From Aphrophora alni (Eukaryota > Arthropoda > Insecta > Hemiptera > Aphrophoridae), in contig OY740766.1 of assembly GCA_963513935.1 (NCBI GenBank), positions 7,037,000-7,100,999 on the forward strand: 64,000 nucleotides of DNA. Reading direction: 5' to 3'. Made by a program: the position numbers and the translations under genes. The notes under the pieces were generated by a model. That model did no database searches, was not told where the DNA came from, and saw nothing but the letters and a program-made list of their open reading frames with translations. Positions within the stretch are counted from its first letter, which is position 1. Each line of letters opens with the position of its first letter. Shown here one piece after another: positions 49,301 through 58,689 of this stretch.

Positions 49301-50880
49301 GGTAGGCGCCAAGTTGAATTATAATGGCAGTCTGAAAGATATTTACCAAATTTAAAACCCCCTAGGTAGTGTTGAAGTACCCTTAACGTTCTGTATAATG
49401 TTTTCGGTTTTACGAATTGTTGAGTTGAATTCCCATGGCAGACGGTTCATATTGAAATGTGACAAACTGACTGATTGTTTTGTCCAAAACATTAACAAAA
49501 TATAGGTTTCAAAGTCAGATTTTAAATTTTTGACTTAAGTATATTTTTTATTGACTGAAAATTTCCATACAATAAGCTTTAAAGATTTTCAGCTGTGTGT
49601 ATCAACCATTTCAACAATCGTTACCATAACAACCAACTTTACATATTTAATATCAGCTGTTTCATTAGACTAACTACATAGTGAAATTTGAGGTTAGGTT
49701 AACCGACTAAATACACGAAAGATTATCATTATTACCAAAGTTAAGGTGTAAATCGCGATTTGTAGGGATTAGGTTGAATAGTTTTATCTGAAAATTTAAA
49801 CTATGTGTACTCGGATAGGTCTATTATAAATGAATTAGCAACGATTTTCAGAAATTACTTTTAATGGTACAGCAATTGTTGAGTTTTATGGTTTTTATAT
49901 TTTATAAACAATAATAAAATGCGATCTAGACGTATTCTAGAACTCATAACGAACATTTTGGCAATGTTTTTTTTGTAAAACCTGTCCGTTACATCTCGAA
50001 ACTGTATACATTTCTTTTACCCCCCCCCCCAACAAGAAATATAAAAGATGCAAAATCATTACACGTACTTTGTCTTTCAAAAATTGAGAATGAACCATGA
50101 ACTCTGTTTTAGAAAAGTAATGTGTATGTATTTAAATAGAGCCTAAACTTGGTCCCTAAACTTATCCTAAGTGTAAATAGTATTTGATAAGAATCAATAT
50201 TTCAGTGTTTTCGGTCAAGATTCATTGTTGTTTATTACCTGTTTATAACTGAAAAGTAATATTTTTTGTACTTAAAGTTGATCGTAATTGGTAGAGTTGA
50301 TTTTGAGAAATTACGTATTTTATGACAGATGTTTTAACTCACGAACTGAATTTAATATTGAGATGACGATCAGTACGTTTTGTTTGGGTCTTTAGAGGCT
50401 TAACGTGAACAAAATTTGATGAAAATCATAAAAGCCGATTCTGAGAAAATAGTAATTTTGTATTTTTTTAAATCGTAAGTACACCAAATTTTGAGTTATT
50501 AAAAAAATACTTCCCAACAAATGACTCACACACAATATGATTATAATCTGTTCACACCTTTAGACTGTAGAGCAAGCACTGTGGATACGATAGATCATAA
50601 AGAGACTTTATTTTTTAAAAACATTTTTTGAAATCAGGCCCTCAAAATGAGCATATCCCCCAAAAAAATCTACATCGATTTTTGTTCCATCTTATGCTGT
50701 TTATCTGTGAGAAAACAAAAGAAAAGGATCGTCACGGATCGAGTGCTTTAGCAACTAGTATTTATTTAGGAGTACTTACTTCCTAGCTGGATAATATTCT
50801 TGCCAAGTAGGGAAGACCTCAGAATACGGCAGTACAGTAGTGGCTACAAAGGCCAAGATGAAACTTCTCAGCGCTAACAT
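30545..50880 (-). CDS. Secreted single-immunoglobulin-domain protein, 4 exons, 158 aa
   Basis: A small secreted Ig-fold protein; function unknown, and binding or recognition outside the cell is the usual role of such proteins. Exons 50880-50780, 38824-38695, 37412-37346 and 30723-30545 join through GT-AG introns in phases 2, 0 and 1 into one 158-residue frame ending in TGA. Residues 1-20 are a signal peptide (MLALRSFILAFVATTVLPYS). A charged spacer (21-54) leads to one Ig domain (about 55-150): Cys67 in TGAELLCDFP, Trp81 in NIVWERPD (14 residues on, as in Ig domains), and Asp125, Gly127, Tyr129 and Cys131 in LDKGVYRCIV. There is no transmembrane segment or GPI-type tail; the protein ends in LFQDVEFYPDL. 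It does not match Beat, Dpr, DIP or hemolin architecture in any way I can see. The exons are tiny, and introns make up nearly 98% of the locus. Confidence 0.87.
33920..34450 (+). repeat. Dispersed repeat family A, copy
   Basis: Contains AATCTTTACATTTCACCAAA, GAACGAAATCGGTAGAGCCG, AATACGTTTTGTTTGTGTCC, TGTCAAATTTTATTAAAATC and GATAGACAGACACCATTAAA in the family order. A long T tract sits inside it. Confidence 0.65.
35947..35985. repeat. Long poly(T) tract
   Basis: About 39 consecutive T, which would read as a poly(A) tail on the minus strand. No retrotransposon body was recognised on the expected side. Confidence 0.8.
37346..37412 (-). CDS. Ig-protein exon 3 (core tryptophan)
   Basis: 67 nt, acceptor TTGTTGCAG|AATATTG and donor TCTCATG|GTAAG. 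Encodes residues 78-99 (NIVWERPDLG then IHNNLNELYRSH) and contributes the first base of Gly100. The exon is too short to stand out as an ORF. It was found because the Ig tryptophan had to lie between exons 2 and 4. Confidence 0.88.
37413..38694 (-). other. Ig-gene intron 2
   Basis: 1,282-bp GT-AG intron, phase 0. AT-rich, with family-A-like phrases (for example near 37590-37650, AAAATTCTATCGAATTCGGT). Nothing coding is seen. Confidence 0.8.
38695..38824 (-). CDS. Ig-protein exon 2 (spacer and first half of the Ig domain)
   Basis: 130 nt, acceptor TTTGTTGCAG|ATGGGCAC and donor GTTTCG|GTAAGTC. The coding frame begins with the second base: residues 35-77, WAPFEEQIHGRPP through VPTGAELLCDFPKSMALVS. 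Two other open frames cross this exon, but only this one gives the Ig C-strand cysteine context and fits both neighbours. Confidence 0.88.
39126..39180 (+). pseudogene. tRNA-derived SINE head
   Basis: GGTGGCTCAATTGGTTAGAA is an A-box-containing tRNA D-arm, followed by GTGTAAAGAATCCGACTATG. A second copy at about 62585-62635 shares CGGTGGCCCAATTTATTGGA followed by AGCGTAAGTGTTCCGACTAT, which shows that this is a repeated family and not a single tRNA relic. Confidence 0.55.
39955..40260 (+). repeat. Dispersed repeat family A, 3' half
   Basis: Runs from TTTTGTTTGGGTTCTTACGT through CCAAATATCAAAATTTGATC and TGTACTGTACAACACTGCAC to the final ACTTCAAAATGGATA block. Confidence 0.6.
40975..41098 (-). 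pseudogene. Possible LINE reverse-transcriptase C-terminal remnant
   Basis: A minus-strand frame reads EYANCFTKLLNKLPINLG, then TRQFDFNKLQFFIST, then a stop. This resembles the F/Y-N-x-L-P-x-x-I tail common at the end of non-LTR ORF2 proteins. The match is short, so the assignment is weak. Confidence 0.3.
41913..42755 (+). repeat. Directly duplicated element with TATACAGGGTGTCC motif
   Basis: The segment 41913-42226 is repeated at 42413-42755 with small differences. Both contain TAATCTCTTTAACCATGAAA, CTATAC(G/A)GGGTGTCC(C/T)AGAAG, CCAAAAAATATTTTAAATAA and AAAGTTAAC at the end. About 190 bp of unrelated sequence separates them. The second copy has an insertion with TTACCTTTTAAAT twice. Confidence 0.88.
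43868..43927. repeat. (TA)n microsatellite
   Basis: About 60 bp of nearly pure TA with one break. It generates a meaningless IYIYIY reading frame on the minus strand. Confidence 0.95.
44461..44692. repeat. Tandem duplication, about 116-bp unit, 2 copies
   Basis: TCTAACATAACTTTAGAGTT begins a block at about 44461. TCTAACATAACTTTATAGTT begins its near-identical second copy at about 44576. Both end in GGAAATGTATATTCCATGTT. Confidence 0.92.
45690..46260 (+). repeat. Dispersed repeat family A, well preserved copy
   Basis: Starts near TTTGCACAAACTTTCTCACT. Contains TAAACTTGCTTCGCTTGTGT, ACGATTTTGCACAGGGGTTT, TTTCAACGAAATCGGTATAG and the final GACAGGCGTCATTAATAAGT. It serves as a guide to the order of blocks in the other copies. 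Confidence 0.7.
46318..46371. repeat. (TA)n microsatellite
   Basis: About 54 bp of pure TA directly abutting the foldback element that starts at 46372. This suggests that the element inserted into a TA tract. Confidence 0.95.
46372..47242. mobile_element. Foldback element with arms of about 300 bp and TATACAG ends
   Basis: The left arm (46372-46667) and right arm (46915-47242) are inverted copies. The ends read TATACAGAGTGGTTATATAG and CTATACAGGATGGTTATAAA. Both arms then read TCTACAATTTATATTTAAAG and TTTTTCAATGATAACATT, and further in AGATATAGAAGTCAACTTCC. The right arm has a nested hairpin, GTATTGGGTATATCATATCA continuing CCCAATAC, near 47089-47116. The centre repeats part of the arm motif (GTCATGCGACATTTCGTTTA). 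No ORF; a non-autonomous long-TIR transposon is the likely nature. Confidence 0.8.
48058..48200 (+). repeat. Dispersed repeat family B, copy
   Basis: Begins GCGCCATCATGTCACTTACC and continues CAGCCCGATCATGCAATTTA, then TTAGTTTCTTGGATTCCCTA. This is the order seen at 28505. Confidence 0.5.
50100..50715 (+). repeat. Dispersed repeat family A, copy
   Basis: Carries TTGGTAGAGTTGATTTTGAG, AAATTACGTATTTTATGACA, CAGTACGTTTTGTTTGGGTC, CCAAATTTTGAGTTATTAAA and CCCTCAAAATGAGCATATCC in order. It ends about 60 bp short of the Ig exon 1 donor. Confidence 0.7.
50780..50880 (-). CDS. Ig-protein exon 1 (signal peptide)
   Basis: 101 coding nt: ATG at 50880-50878, donor GCTAGGAA|GTAAGT. Encodes residues 1-33 (signal peptide, then EVFPTWQEYYPAR) and leaves AA, which the A of exon 2 turns into Lys34. 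The exact phase match to an exon 12 kb away is the main support for joining them. Confidence 0.82.
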
Positions 50881-50996
50881 CCCAACAGCACTTCTACCAA
50901 ACTATCAAGACCTATAAATAGACTCGCCAAGGTCTTCCTGCCTCGCAGATTTAACGCTCCAGTCCTCCTCCTCTGCATTGTTTCATATTTTGCAGT

Positions 50997-51071
50997 CTGA
51001 TCCACGTCTCAAGTTTTTTTTATATCACTTCGAGTCCTCGCTCTTCATTTGTCATGCGGCGAACTGATTGG
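50997..51071 (-). promoter_or_regulatory. Candidate core promoter of the Ig gene
   Basis: On the minus strand: CCAATC (51071-51066), then TATAAA (51024-51019), then TCAGACT, close to the arthropod initiator, with its A at 50998, 26 bp below the TATA box. This predicts a 5' UTR of about 118 nt before the ATG at 50880. A second TATA-like TATTTATAG (50920-50912) would instead start transcription almost at the ATG. The region is flanked by, but free of, dispersed repeats. Confidence 0.4.
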
Positions 51072-51214
51072 ACCAGTCATCGAATAAGGCTTTTTAAATT
51101 GCAAACGCATTTTAATTTTGTGTTGTCTTTCGGATATGTAATCCTTTATTTTGTAAAATAAAACACATTTTATAAAATAGCAACTACAAAATTCAAATAA
51201 ACAATTCAAAAACA

Positions 51215-51795
51215 TTGCATACACTCTTCACCCAACTCCCAAATACAAACAGACGAAAACTATTCATCGTAAAAAATGACAGTTCAGTAGTTGTTGAGTA
51301 AATAGGGCGTGAACGTGTTTTGCTTGTGTCATAAACACTTCTTCAGTGTACATCGTATTTGATTAAAATTTAGCTTTTAATGACATTGGTCAAAATTCAT
51401 TTTTGTTTTTGCCAATTATTCCTGAAACGTAATATATTTTGACGTGCTGTTTTGTTCGCGATTTTTGGGTCATTAGTCTCCACATTGAAAGAAATCAGGA
51501 GATCTGATTTTGAGAAATTACGTCTTTTGTAATAGGCCCATGACAGTTTTTTTTTTTGTTTTTACCTAAACTCACAAACAGTCATTTTTCAAGAGATACG
51601 TTTCGTTTGGGCCCTTAAAGGCTGCACTTTAGCAGAATCGTTAGGGCCAGTTTTGCAAATTTTGTGTTCTTTTCATTAATACCCAAATTGTGAGTTATAG
51701 TTATTTAAATAAAGGTCCACATATTATTGCCCGGAATACCAAATTTGATAAAGCGTGTTGAGCTGTAGTGTTGCACGTATGATAGAGCTACCACT
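51215..51795 (+). repeat. Dispersed repeat family A, copy
   Basis: Carries TGTTTTGCTTGTGTCATAAA, TCGTATTTGATTAAAATTTA, GGTCATTAGTCTCCACATTG, GATTTTGAGAAATTACGTCT and TACGTTTCGTTTGGGCCCTT in the family order. Confidence 0.7.
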
Positions 51796-51917
51796 CCTCT
51801 GATAGTCCCGCGACTAGATCCACACGACGCCAGTTTTCGTCTGATACTCAAGCAAAGTCAGTACATTTGTAGGTACATTTCTGTGAAACTTATACTGGTT
51901 ATAATACAGTGTATTTA

Positions 51918-52690
51918 TCAGGGTAAGTCAATAAGTAAAGTTAATTTGAAAAAACAAATATTGTACTTACATAAATAATAGTAACATTACTTTTCAACAT
52001 AATCTCCTCCTACTTTTATCCACTTATTCCATCTTTTAACGAGCATTTTAATTCCTTACTGGAAAAAGGTTTTTAGTCTCGTGTTCAGAAAATTTTGTAC
52101 AGCTTCAATGGCCTCTTCATCAGAGAGATAATGATTCCCTCGCAAACTGTTCTTTTAATGGGTCAAAAAAATGAAAATCGCTTGGAGCCAGGTCCGGACT
52201 ATAAGGAGGGTGATCCAACAGCTGAAAACCAAAATTTTGACGGCAGAGGTCTGTGTTTTTGGCCGTATGGGGTCGAGCGTTATCCTGACGCAAAGTCACG
52301 ACTTTTGAAAGTTTACCACGTCTTTTGAATTTTATTTTTGGCTTCAATAAACGCAGTAGCTCCACAGTAGCTGTCACTATTTATTGTTTGACCTTTAGAT
52401 TCGAAGTCAACCGAAATTGGACCTTCCATATCCAAGAATATCGACATCATAAACTTCCCTGCAAACATCTGAGTTTTTAACTTTTTTGCTGTGCGGGATG
52501 AAGGATGTTTCCACACCAAAATTTGTCGCTTACTCTCTGATTCAAAATGAAGGACCAATGTTTTATCAACAGTTATTATTCGCTTAAGTAATGAGTCTCC
52601 TTCTTCTTCTTCACAACGTTCCAAATTCTTGTGGGAAAATTTCAAACTATTGTCTTTGTGGTCAATTGACGTAGAACTCAGCGAGTACAT
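51918..52690 (-). mobile_element. 5'-truncated mariner transposon with frameshifted transposase
   Basis: The 3' terminal repeat TCAGGGTAAGTCAATAAGTA lies next to TTTA. On the minus strand the transposase reads IITVDKT (first Asp), WKHPSSRTAKKLKTQ, DMEGPISVDF and KGQTINSD, then shifts frame near 52320-52375 and continues TLRQDNARPHTA (second Asp) and LLDHPPYSPDLAPSDFHFF (third Asp). 34 residues separate the second and third Asp, which is the D34D signature of mariner. After ESLSL a stop interrupts it, but the C-terminal NARKKMDK-region debris continues to the terminal repeat. The N-terminal part and the other end are missing. All three catalytic Asp survive, so it decayed later than, or separately from, the element at 6697. 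Confidence 0.85.
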
Positions 52691-54104
52691 ACTTTCCCAC
52701 TCTAAAAGAATTTATTAGATTCCCCATCCGTGATTTATCTGTATTACATTTTACTGAATCGTTGTAAGTCAAGCAGTATGAGATTGGAGTCACTTTATCA
52801 GAATTACCCTGTGTATGTTCACATATGTTCTAATAGTATAAAACAGCTGACACATCAAATCAAAGTAAAGTTAGGCGAAACATGTAAAGAATTCCTGCAC
52901 TGGATTCAGCTGTTCATATATTTTGTTAAGACTAATTAAAACTACTCCGCCATTTAGTATAAGTCCAGCCTTGTTACTAAATATACCAGTGACGGAACTG
53001 AAAGCAATAAAGGTCAAACACACCCTGCCTAATGTTACATAAGCTGTGCCGAGATGTGGTAGTTCCTACGTTACGTTTTTATCATTCCCAGTAATATTGC
53101 TCCTTGGTATACTTAGCCAGCTCATCACACAATGTAATACAAGCCTCTAAATGTGGTTGTCAAAAGTTGGTCTCTTAGGCTCTATCCGTAATATAAAGTA
53201 AATTGTAACAGTTGTTTACACAGATTTTCTGAACCGTTTTCACTACTTTTTTGACACTGGCGAGTCTCGGATATGTACATATGTGAATATGCTATAAATG
53301 GTTACATTTGGAGATGGTTGAATGAGAAAGTTTTGCAATGTTTTACACCATTTACTGTCAACATTATTATTATTATTTACTATTTTAATGACGTTTCTAT
53401 AAATCCAAAAAAAAAAAAAAAATCTTAAACTCAATTTGTTTAAATCAATACAAAATTTTGTAAAATATTAAAAAATCTAAATGTGTGATTTAATATAGGA
53501 GTTATATATGGGGGGGGGGATATAAATTTCTAATCATTAATTTAATACAATTGAAAATAGATAGTAGTTAAACCCCAGGTTTATTTGTACTTCAACCTGA
53601 CGACATTAAAGAACAACTTAATGTAGTTGCGTCTCCTTAAGTCAAACATCCTCTTTGAAATCGTGTATACAGTCTCAAATGATAAACTTGATCCAGCTTA
53701 GTGGGAACTATGTCGGAAAATCAGGAAACAATTACTGTCGCCTGCCTGGCCTTGCAATGCGGGCAAAAACGCATCCTTTGTCCTCGCTGTTAATTGTACC
53801 ATTGGGGGAAATCAATTGTTTTCTTAATTCGTTTCCAGAAATAGAAAATTTCCTTAAAAACTAATTTCCAATTTGTAGCTCAGTTATACGGATGCTAACA
53901 AGTACGTTTTTTTCTTTCTAGGTGTCAGTGTTCAGTGATTAGAAATATAATGGAGATGAACAGTGCTAGAATATCCCACAAACTTTGTCTCTCTTCTCTG
54001 ATGCCAAATCAAAACCAACTAAAGCTATTTGTTCCAATGTTAGTTGAGAGTTGTCAGATAAAAAGCGAAAATGCAACTTGGTGCCGAGTATGGAAATATA
54101 TATA

Positions 54105-54550
54105 TACCTGACGAAATTTCATTTTTGTTTTTTGGCAATTATTCCTCAACTGTAGTATTTTTTATTTTCTATTTTGTACACAGGTTTGGGACATTCAATA
54201 TAATTTGAATGAAATCGTTAAAGCTGATTTGGAGAATTTATCTGTTTTGTAACAGCTCAATGGTCAATTTTTAGTTTTTTACTCATGAACCTTCATTTTT
54301 GGGAAGATGGCTGGCCAACGATAACTTTCATTTTGCGTTTTTATAGACCACGCTTGAGCAAAAGTTTTGTATGGCATCTATATCAAAATTTTGAGTTATC
54401 GAGAAATTAAAAAAAATCCTAATTAAAAAACTATCCCCAGATATCAAGTTTAATTAAAATCGTTTTACACGTTTAGCTCTATACAGGCGCCAGACATGCA
54501 GACAGACATCATTCCAAAAAAACACTTTTTGGACAAAGAGTCAGTTAAAC
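54105..54550 (+). repeat. Dispersed repeat family A, copy
   Basis: Carries TTTTTGGCAATTATTCCTCA, ATGAAATCGTTAAAGCTGAT, ATATCAAAATTTTGAGTTAT, ATATCAAGTTTAATTAAAAT and CAGACAGACATCATTCCAAA in the family order. Confidence 0.7.
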
Positions 54551-55189
54551 GTAGTCGTTTAAAGGCCAGTTTCCGAAAATCTGGTAAGTTGGCCAAACGT
54601 TTCCTTAAAAAACTATCGCTGAATCCAAAAGGAGCTAGGTATAACTGTGTACAAGACCACTAGAAAGTTGTTCAATATTTGGGGGTAAATACTGATATCT
54701 GATCTCCTATTCTACAGCTTTATTATTAGGTTTAACTTGCATTTGGTGGTGAAATCTAATAGTTGCTATCGGTACCCTCTCTAGGGTCTTATGACCTCCA
54801 AGATAAGTTGCCAAGAGAAACATCTGAATACGCTTACATTGGAAAGAACAGGTTATATTAGCAATAGAAAGAAGAGGGATGAATGTTTATTCTTGGAAAT
54901 ACAGGCGCTCGTAAACCGAAAACTTGGAAGTTTACATTTTAAATTCTGCTCAAACGATTTCGATCAAATTTTTTTGGTGAAACTTAAAGAGTGTACTTAC
55001 AATCGATACTTACTCTTACAGATGTCGAGTTTCGCGAAAATATTCATTTTTGAGGTCGTCTTAACCTAAAAACCTACAGTATTTATTTTAATGGTGTCCT
55101 TGTGCACAGTGATATAATATAGTGTTCTACAGACTAATAAACAGGCGGTCCAATTTTCATCAAATGTTGTATGTAGGCATATTTGGCCA

Positions 55190-55640
55190 TATTTTGAGGG
55201 TTTTTGTTGTTTGTGTAGTGCTTTACAGGTTAAACGTGTGGACCGTTTTTTATAAAATTTTGTGTATAGGCCATACAGTACGTCGAGGTTCTTTTTGTCG
55301 TCTGTTCAGTGCTTTACAACTGAAACGGGTGGACAAATTTTTATCAAATTTAGAATGTAGACCATACAGTATTTCGAGGCTTTTTTGTCGTCTGTTCAGT
55401 GCTTTACAACTTAAACGGGTGGACAAATTTTTATCAAATTTAGAATGTAGACCATACAGTATTTCGAGGCTTTTTTGTCGTCTGTTCAGTGCTTTACAAC
55501 TTAAACGGGTGGACAAATTTTTATCAAATTTAGAATGTAGACCATACAGTATTTCGAGGCTTTTTTGGTCTCCTGTGCAGCGTACTTTACACATTAACAC
55601 GGATGGACCCATTTTCATAAAATTTGGTATGTTGGCATAA
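55190..55640. repeat. Tandem array, 90-bp unit, about 4-5 copies
   Basis: TTCGAGGC ends units at 55380, 55470 and 55560, an exact 90-bp period. Flanking partial units are more diverged. Because 90 is a multiple of 3, frames stay open on both strands (about 170 codons plus, about 120 codons minus). The unit is an amplified piece of the dispersed 'GTGGACAAATTTTTATCAAA' motif and not a gene. Confidence 0.93.
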
Positions 55641-56554
55641 TAAGTTATAACGAGTTGTCAGTTTAATTTGTCAATAACTCAAAATTACGCTTTTTTTCCA
55701 AAATCTTATCCAACACTTCGAAAATGTTTTTTTTTTTTTTTTTTTCCTAAAGGGACTTGCCTCTATGGGACTTAAACGTAAATAATTAATTCCATTGCGT
55801 TTCCGGTGTTATGGTTAAAAACCTAAGTGTCGTTATTTCAAAATCTGATCTACCGATTTCATACGAATTTTTGGTGAAACGTGAACACGAATTTACGTCA
55901 AAAATTGTATTGAAATATGTATATATATATTTTTAAAGATATTTTATATTGATCTAAAACACTTGGGTTGTTTTTCACTTTTAAGTGACAACTCGCTAAG
56001 TGTTATTTTTGGCTAAAAATACTTTTCATAGTTATTGTTTAAATTTTTTGATTAAGTCAGTGCCACTGTTTTAAAGAACCAATTTAATAAACTCTCTGTA
56101 ACATATCGACTAGCCTCTATGCGTAGGGTTCTCAGTTGGCTGGGTTTAATTTTAACTTCATCGTATGGCGGGAGCTCGTCCAACTAACTCGGCTTTAGTT
56201 CTATCAAGAGAGTGTTACGCGGAGGTTTCTTGGGTGTCAAGTGTTTTTTTTTTTTTTTTGGTTTCATTTCTCCTGCTTGATTTTGTCAAAATGACCTAAA
56301 AGAATGTGAATGAAATCGGCGGCATGTCAACCTATAGAAACTATGTGAGTAACAGATATGTATAATACAAGTGATTGGTAAATTTATGTAGTAATGTTTG
56401 ATATAATTTGAAATATTAAAGGTTAGGTGTAAAAATATATAGCACAGTAACAGTGTTTTTGTCTGTGCAACTTAAATTTTAACGTAGTTTTAGAGAAATT
56501 CTGAATATATACAGAGTGAGTTATTATAGGAGTGCAATATTTCAAACGACTAAT

Positions 56555-57095
56555 ATAAATGGCAAAAAAACTTTGCACACATTTTTTCATTTATTCATCT
56601 CCAAAATCAAATATAAACGGGCCAAATTTATCCCCCCAAAATGCTAGTTTGGTGAAAATAAACCATGTCTTTTTGAGAAGATATTTATATATTTAAAAAC
56701 GGACTTAAACTTGATTTGATTCGCTTGTACCGTAAACGCGTTCTTGGAGTGAATCGTATTTTATTAAAATCGAACTTTTAATAAAGGAGGCCATTTTTAT
56801 AATTTTTACCAATTACTCGATTTTGAGAAATTACATCTTGTGTAACAGCCCCATGATCGACTTTTTCGGATTTTTAACAATAATTCACGATCCGCCATTT
56901 TGAAGAGATGGTAACCAATACGTTTTTTAACTTCGGTGGGGGGGGGGGTATGACAGCTACCTCAAAATTTTTATCAAACAAATAAAAAAAATATTAAAAA
57001 AAGTCTCGATATATGGCAAAATTTAAAATGGAGCCTCATGTTTGGGCTGTAGAACGTTGCGCATACGAAACGAGACAGGAGATGTTATTTTAGAC
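56555..57095 (+). repeat. Dispersed repeat family A, copy
   Basis: Begins CAAAAAAACTTTGCACACAT-like sequence and includes CGGACTTAAACTTGATTTGA, TCGATTTTGAGAAATTACAT, CATGTTTGGGCTGTAGAACG. A run of about 11 G interrupts it near 56939. Confidence 0.7.
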
Positions 57096-58689
57096 ATAAT
57101 TTCTCCAAATCTACTTACTCTACCGATTTCGTCCAACTTTTGATGTAATGTGAAAATGAATGTCTGTCTGTTGCTCTCTCTCTTAAAGAAGAAGACTTCT
57201 CTTTCATTTTTTTTAGTACAACCCTAATGGTGGTGCTATGGAAAGAAATGATGCCCAAATACAGCATTCACCAATTTTGATCAAAATCGAACCATAAATA
57301 ACAAAGATAGGACACTGGTTTTAGGTGTAAAACACTCTTGGAGTGGAACATTTTCAAAACCGTTTCTTAGTACGCGTCTACAGATCTACCCCTAAACATG
57401 TTAAAAAACTCATAGTTCTAAGTTTCTTGGATCCAGTGATTTCGTGATCAGTCAGTGGGTTTTGACTTTTATATATATTAGTATAAACACATTTTCTGGT
57501 GAAAGCAGCGAATATTATTTGGTTTTATGTGTAGGTGTATAATAAAGTTAGCGTACAAATTTTTCACTGTTTATTAAAGTGCATTGTTCATTGTGTATCA
57601 AATTTCTAATGACTGAGATCCATTTTCGATTTCCAGTTACGTTAAAAACTGTTTACTTTCAGTTCGTTACGATTTGACACACGAATATTGATTTAATATT
57701 CGATCTAAATGTTACAATAAACGGGTACTTGATAGAATAAAACATAAATAGTATATATATATTTATTCAAACAAGTTTCAGCGTCAAAATCTTCATCTTA
57801 AGTGATACACGAGGTACAATAACTAATGTATAATTGAGTTTGAATAAATAAACACACATTTGTGAGAATTTGTGTTAATTTTTTATTGTATCAATTGTAC
57901 CATCTCACAAGTCAAGCTCAATATTTATTTAACAAATAGGTTGATCTTATTTTATGACGTAAAGTCTTTCAAATCGGACTATTTCTCTTTTTACCAATTA
58001 CTACCAAACCAACACTTTTATAGAGATAGCACATCAGATTTTACTAAATTAAGAGAAACTCAGAACTTATCCCTTGTGGCTTTAAAGTTGGAAAACCTTA
58101 TGTTCGTGATCACCTTATAAAATAAACTGTATGAAACAGTAGAAAATTCTTTTCAAACCCGTTCCCAAAAATAATGGTGAGCAAATTTCAGTTCGGTAGT
58201 TGTCAATCAAAATTTTAAAAAAATAACTAATGATGCCGTCTTCAAAGAATATTTAAATACAAGTGTCAAGCATGTGTTAAAACAACACACCTTAGGGGTG
58301 CGTAGGTATATAGGGACAGTTAGTTTTATAAAGTCGAAGTCATTTTGGTCAACACATTAAATTTCGTTGTTAAAAAACAAACATATTTGTATTCAGAATA
58401 ACTTACAAGTTTTGTTTGATACTCTACACGTAATATTTCAAAAAATAAAAAAGAAAATTTAACTCGATAGTTTATGCCCCATAACTACTCCAAGGTCATT
58501 TTTGTTTTGTTACCGCTACGTTTTTCCTATATGCGGGACAATACAAAAGAATATAAATGTATAGTTTGAAATGTATAGAATTTATCGTTTTGTCTGTAAA
58601 GACTGGTTGCGACTTACAGACGTACAGACAGACTTACTTAAGGACCCTAAAATTGACCTAAACTGGCGGAGCTTGTATAATAAACACGT

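Larger units (their letters stand above)
38825..50779 (-). other. Ig-gene intron 1
   Basis: 11,955-bp GT-AG intron, phase 2. It holds a SINE head, a possible LINE tail, a tandemly duplicated TATACAGGGTGTCC element, a 116-bp tandem duplication, two long TA microsatellites, a foldback element, and copies of both dispersed families. No extra exon is required by phase, and none was found. Confidence 0.7.

Noticed and set aside
52095..52328. 77-codon plus-strand frame
   Set aside because: Antisense shadow of the mariner transposase.
55122..55640. 172-codon frame with a 30-residue repeat
   Set aside because: Product of a 90-bp tandem repeat of a dispersed non-coding motif. Open on both strands for arithmetic reasons.
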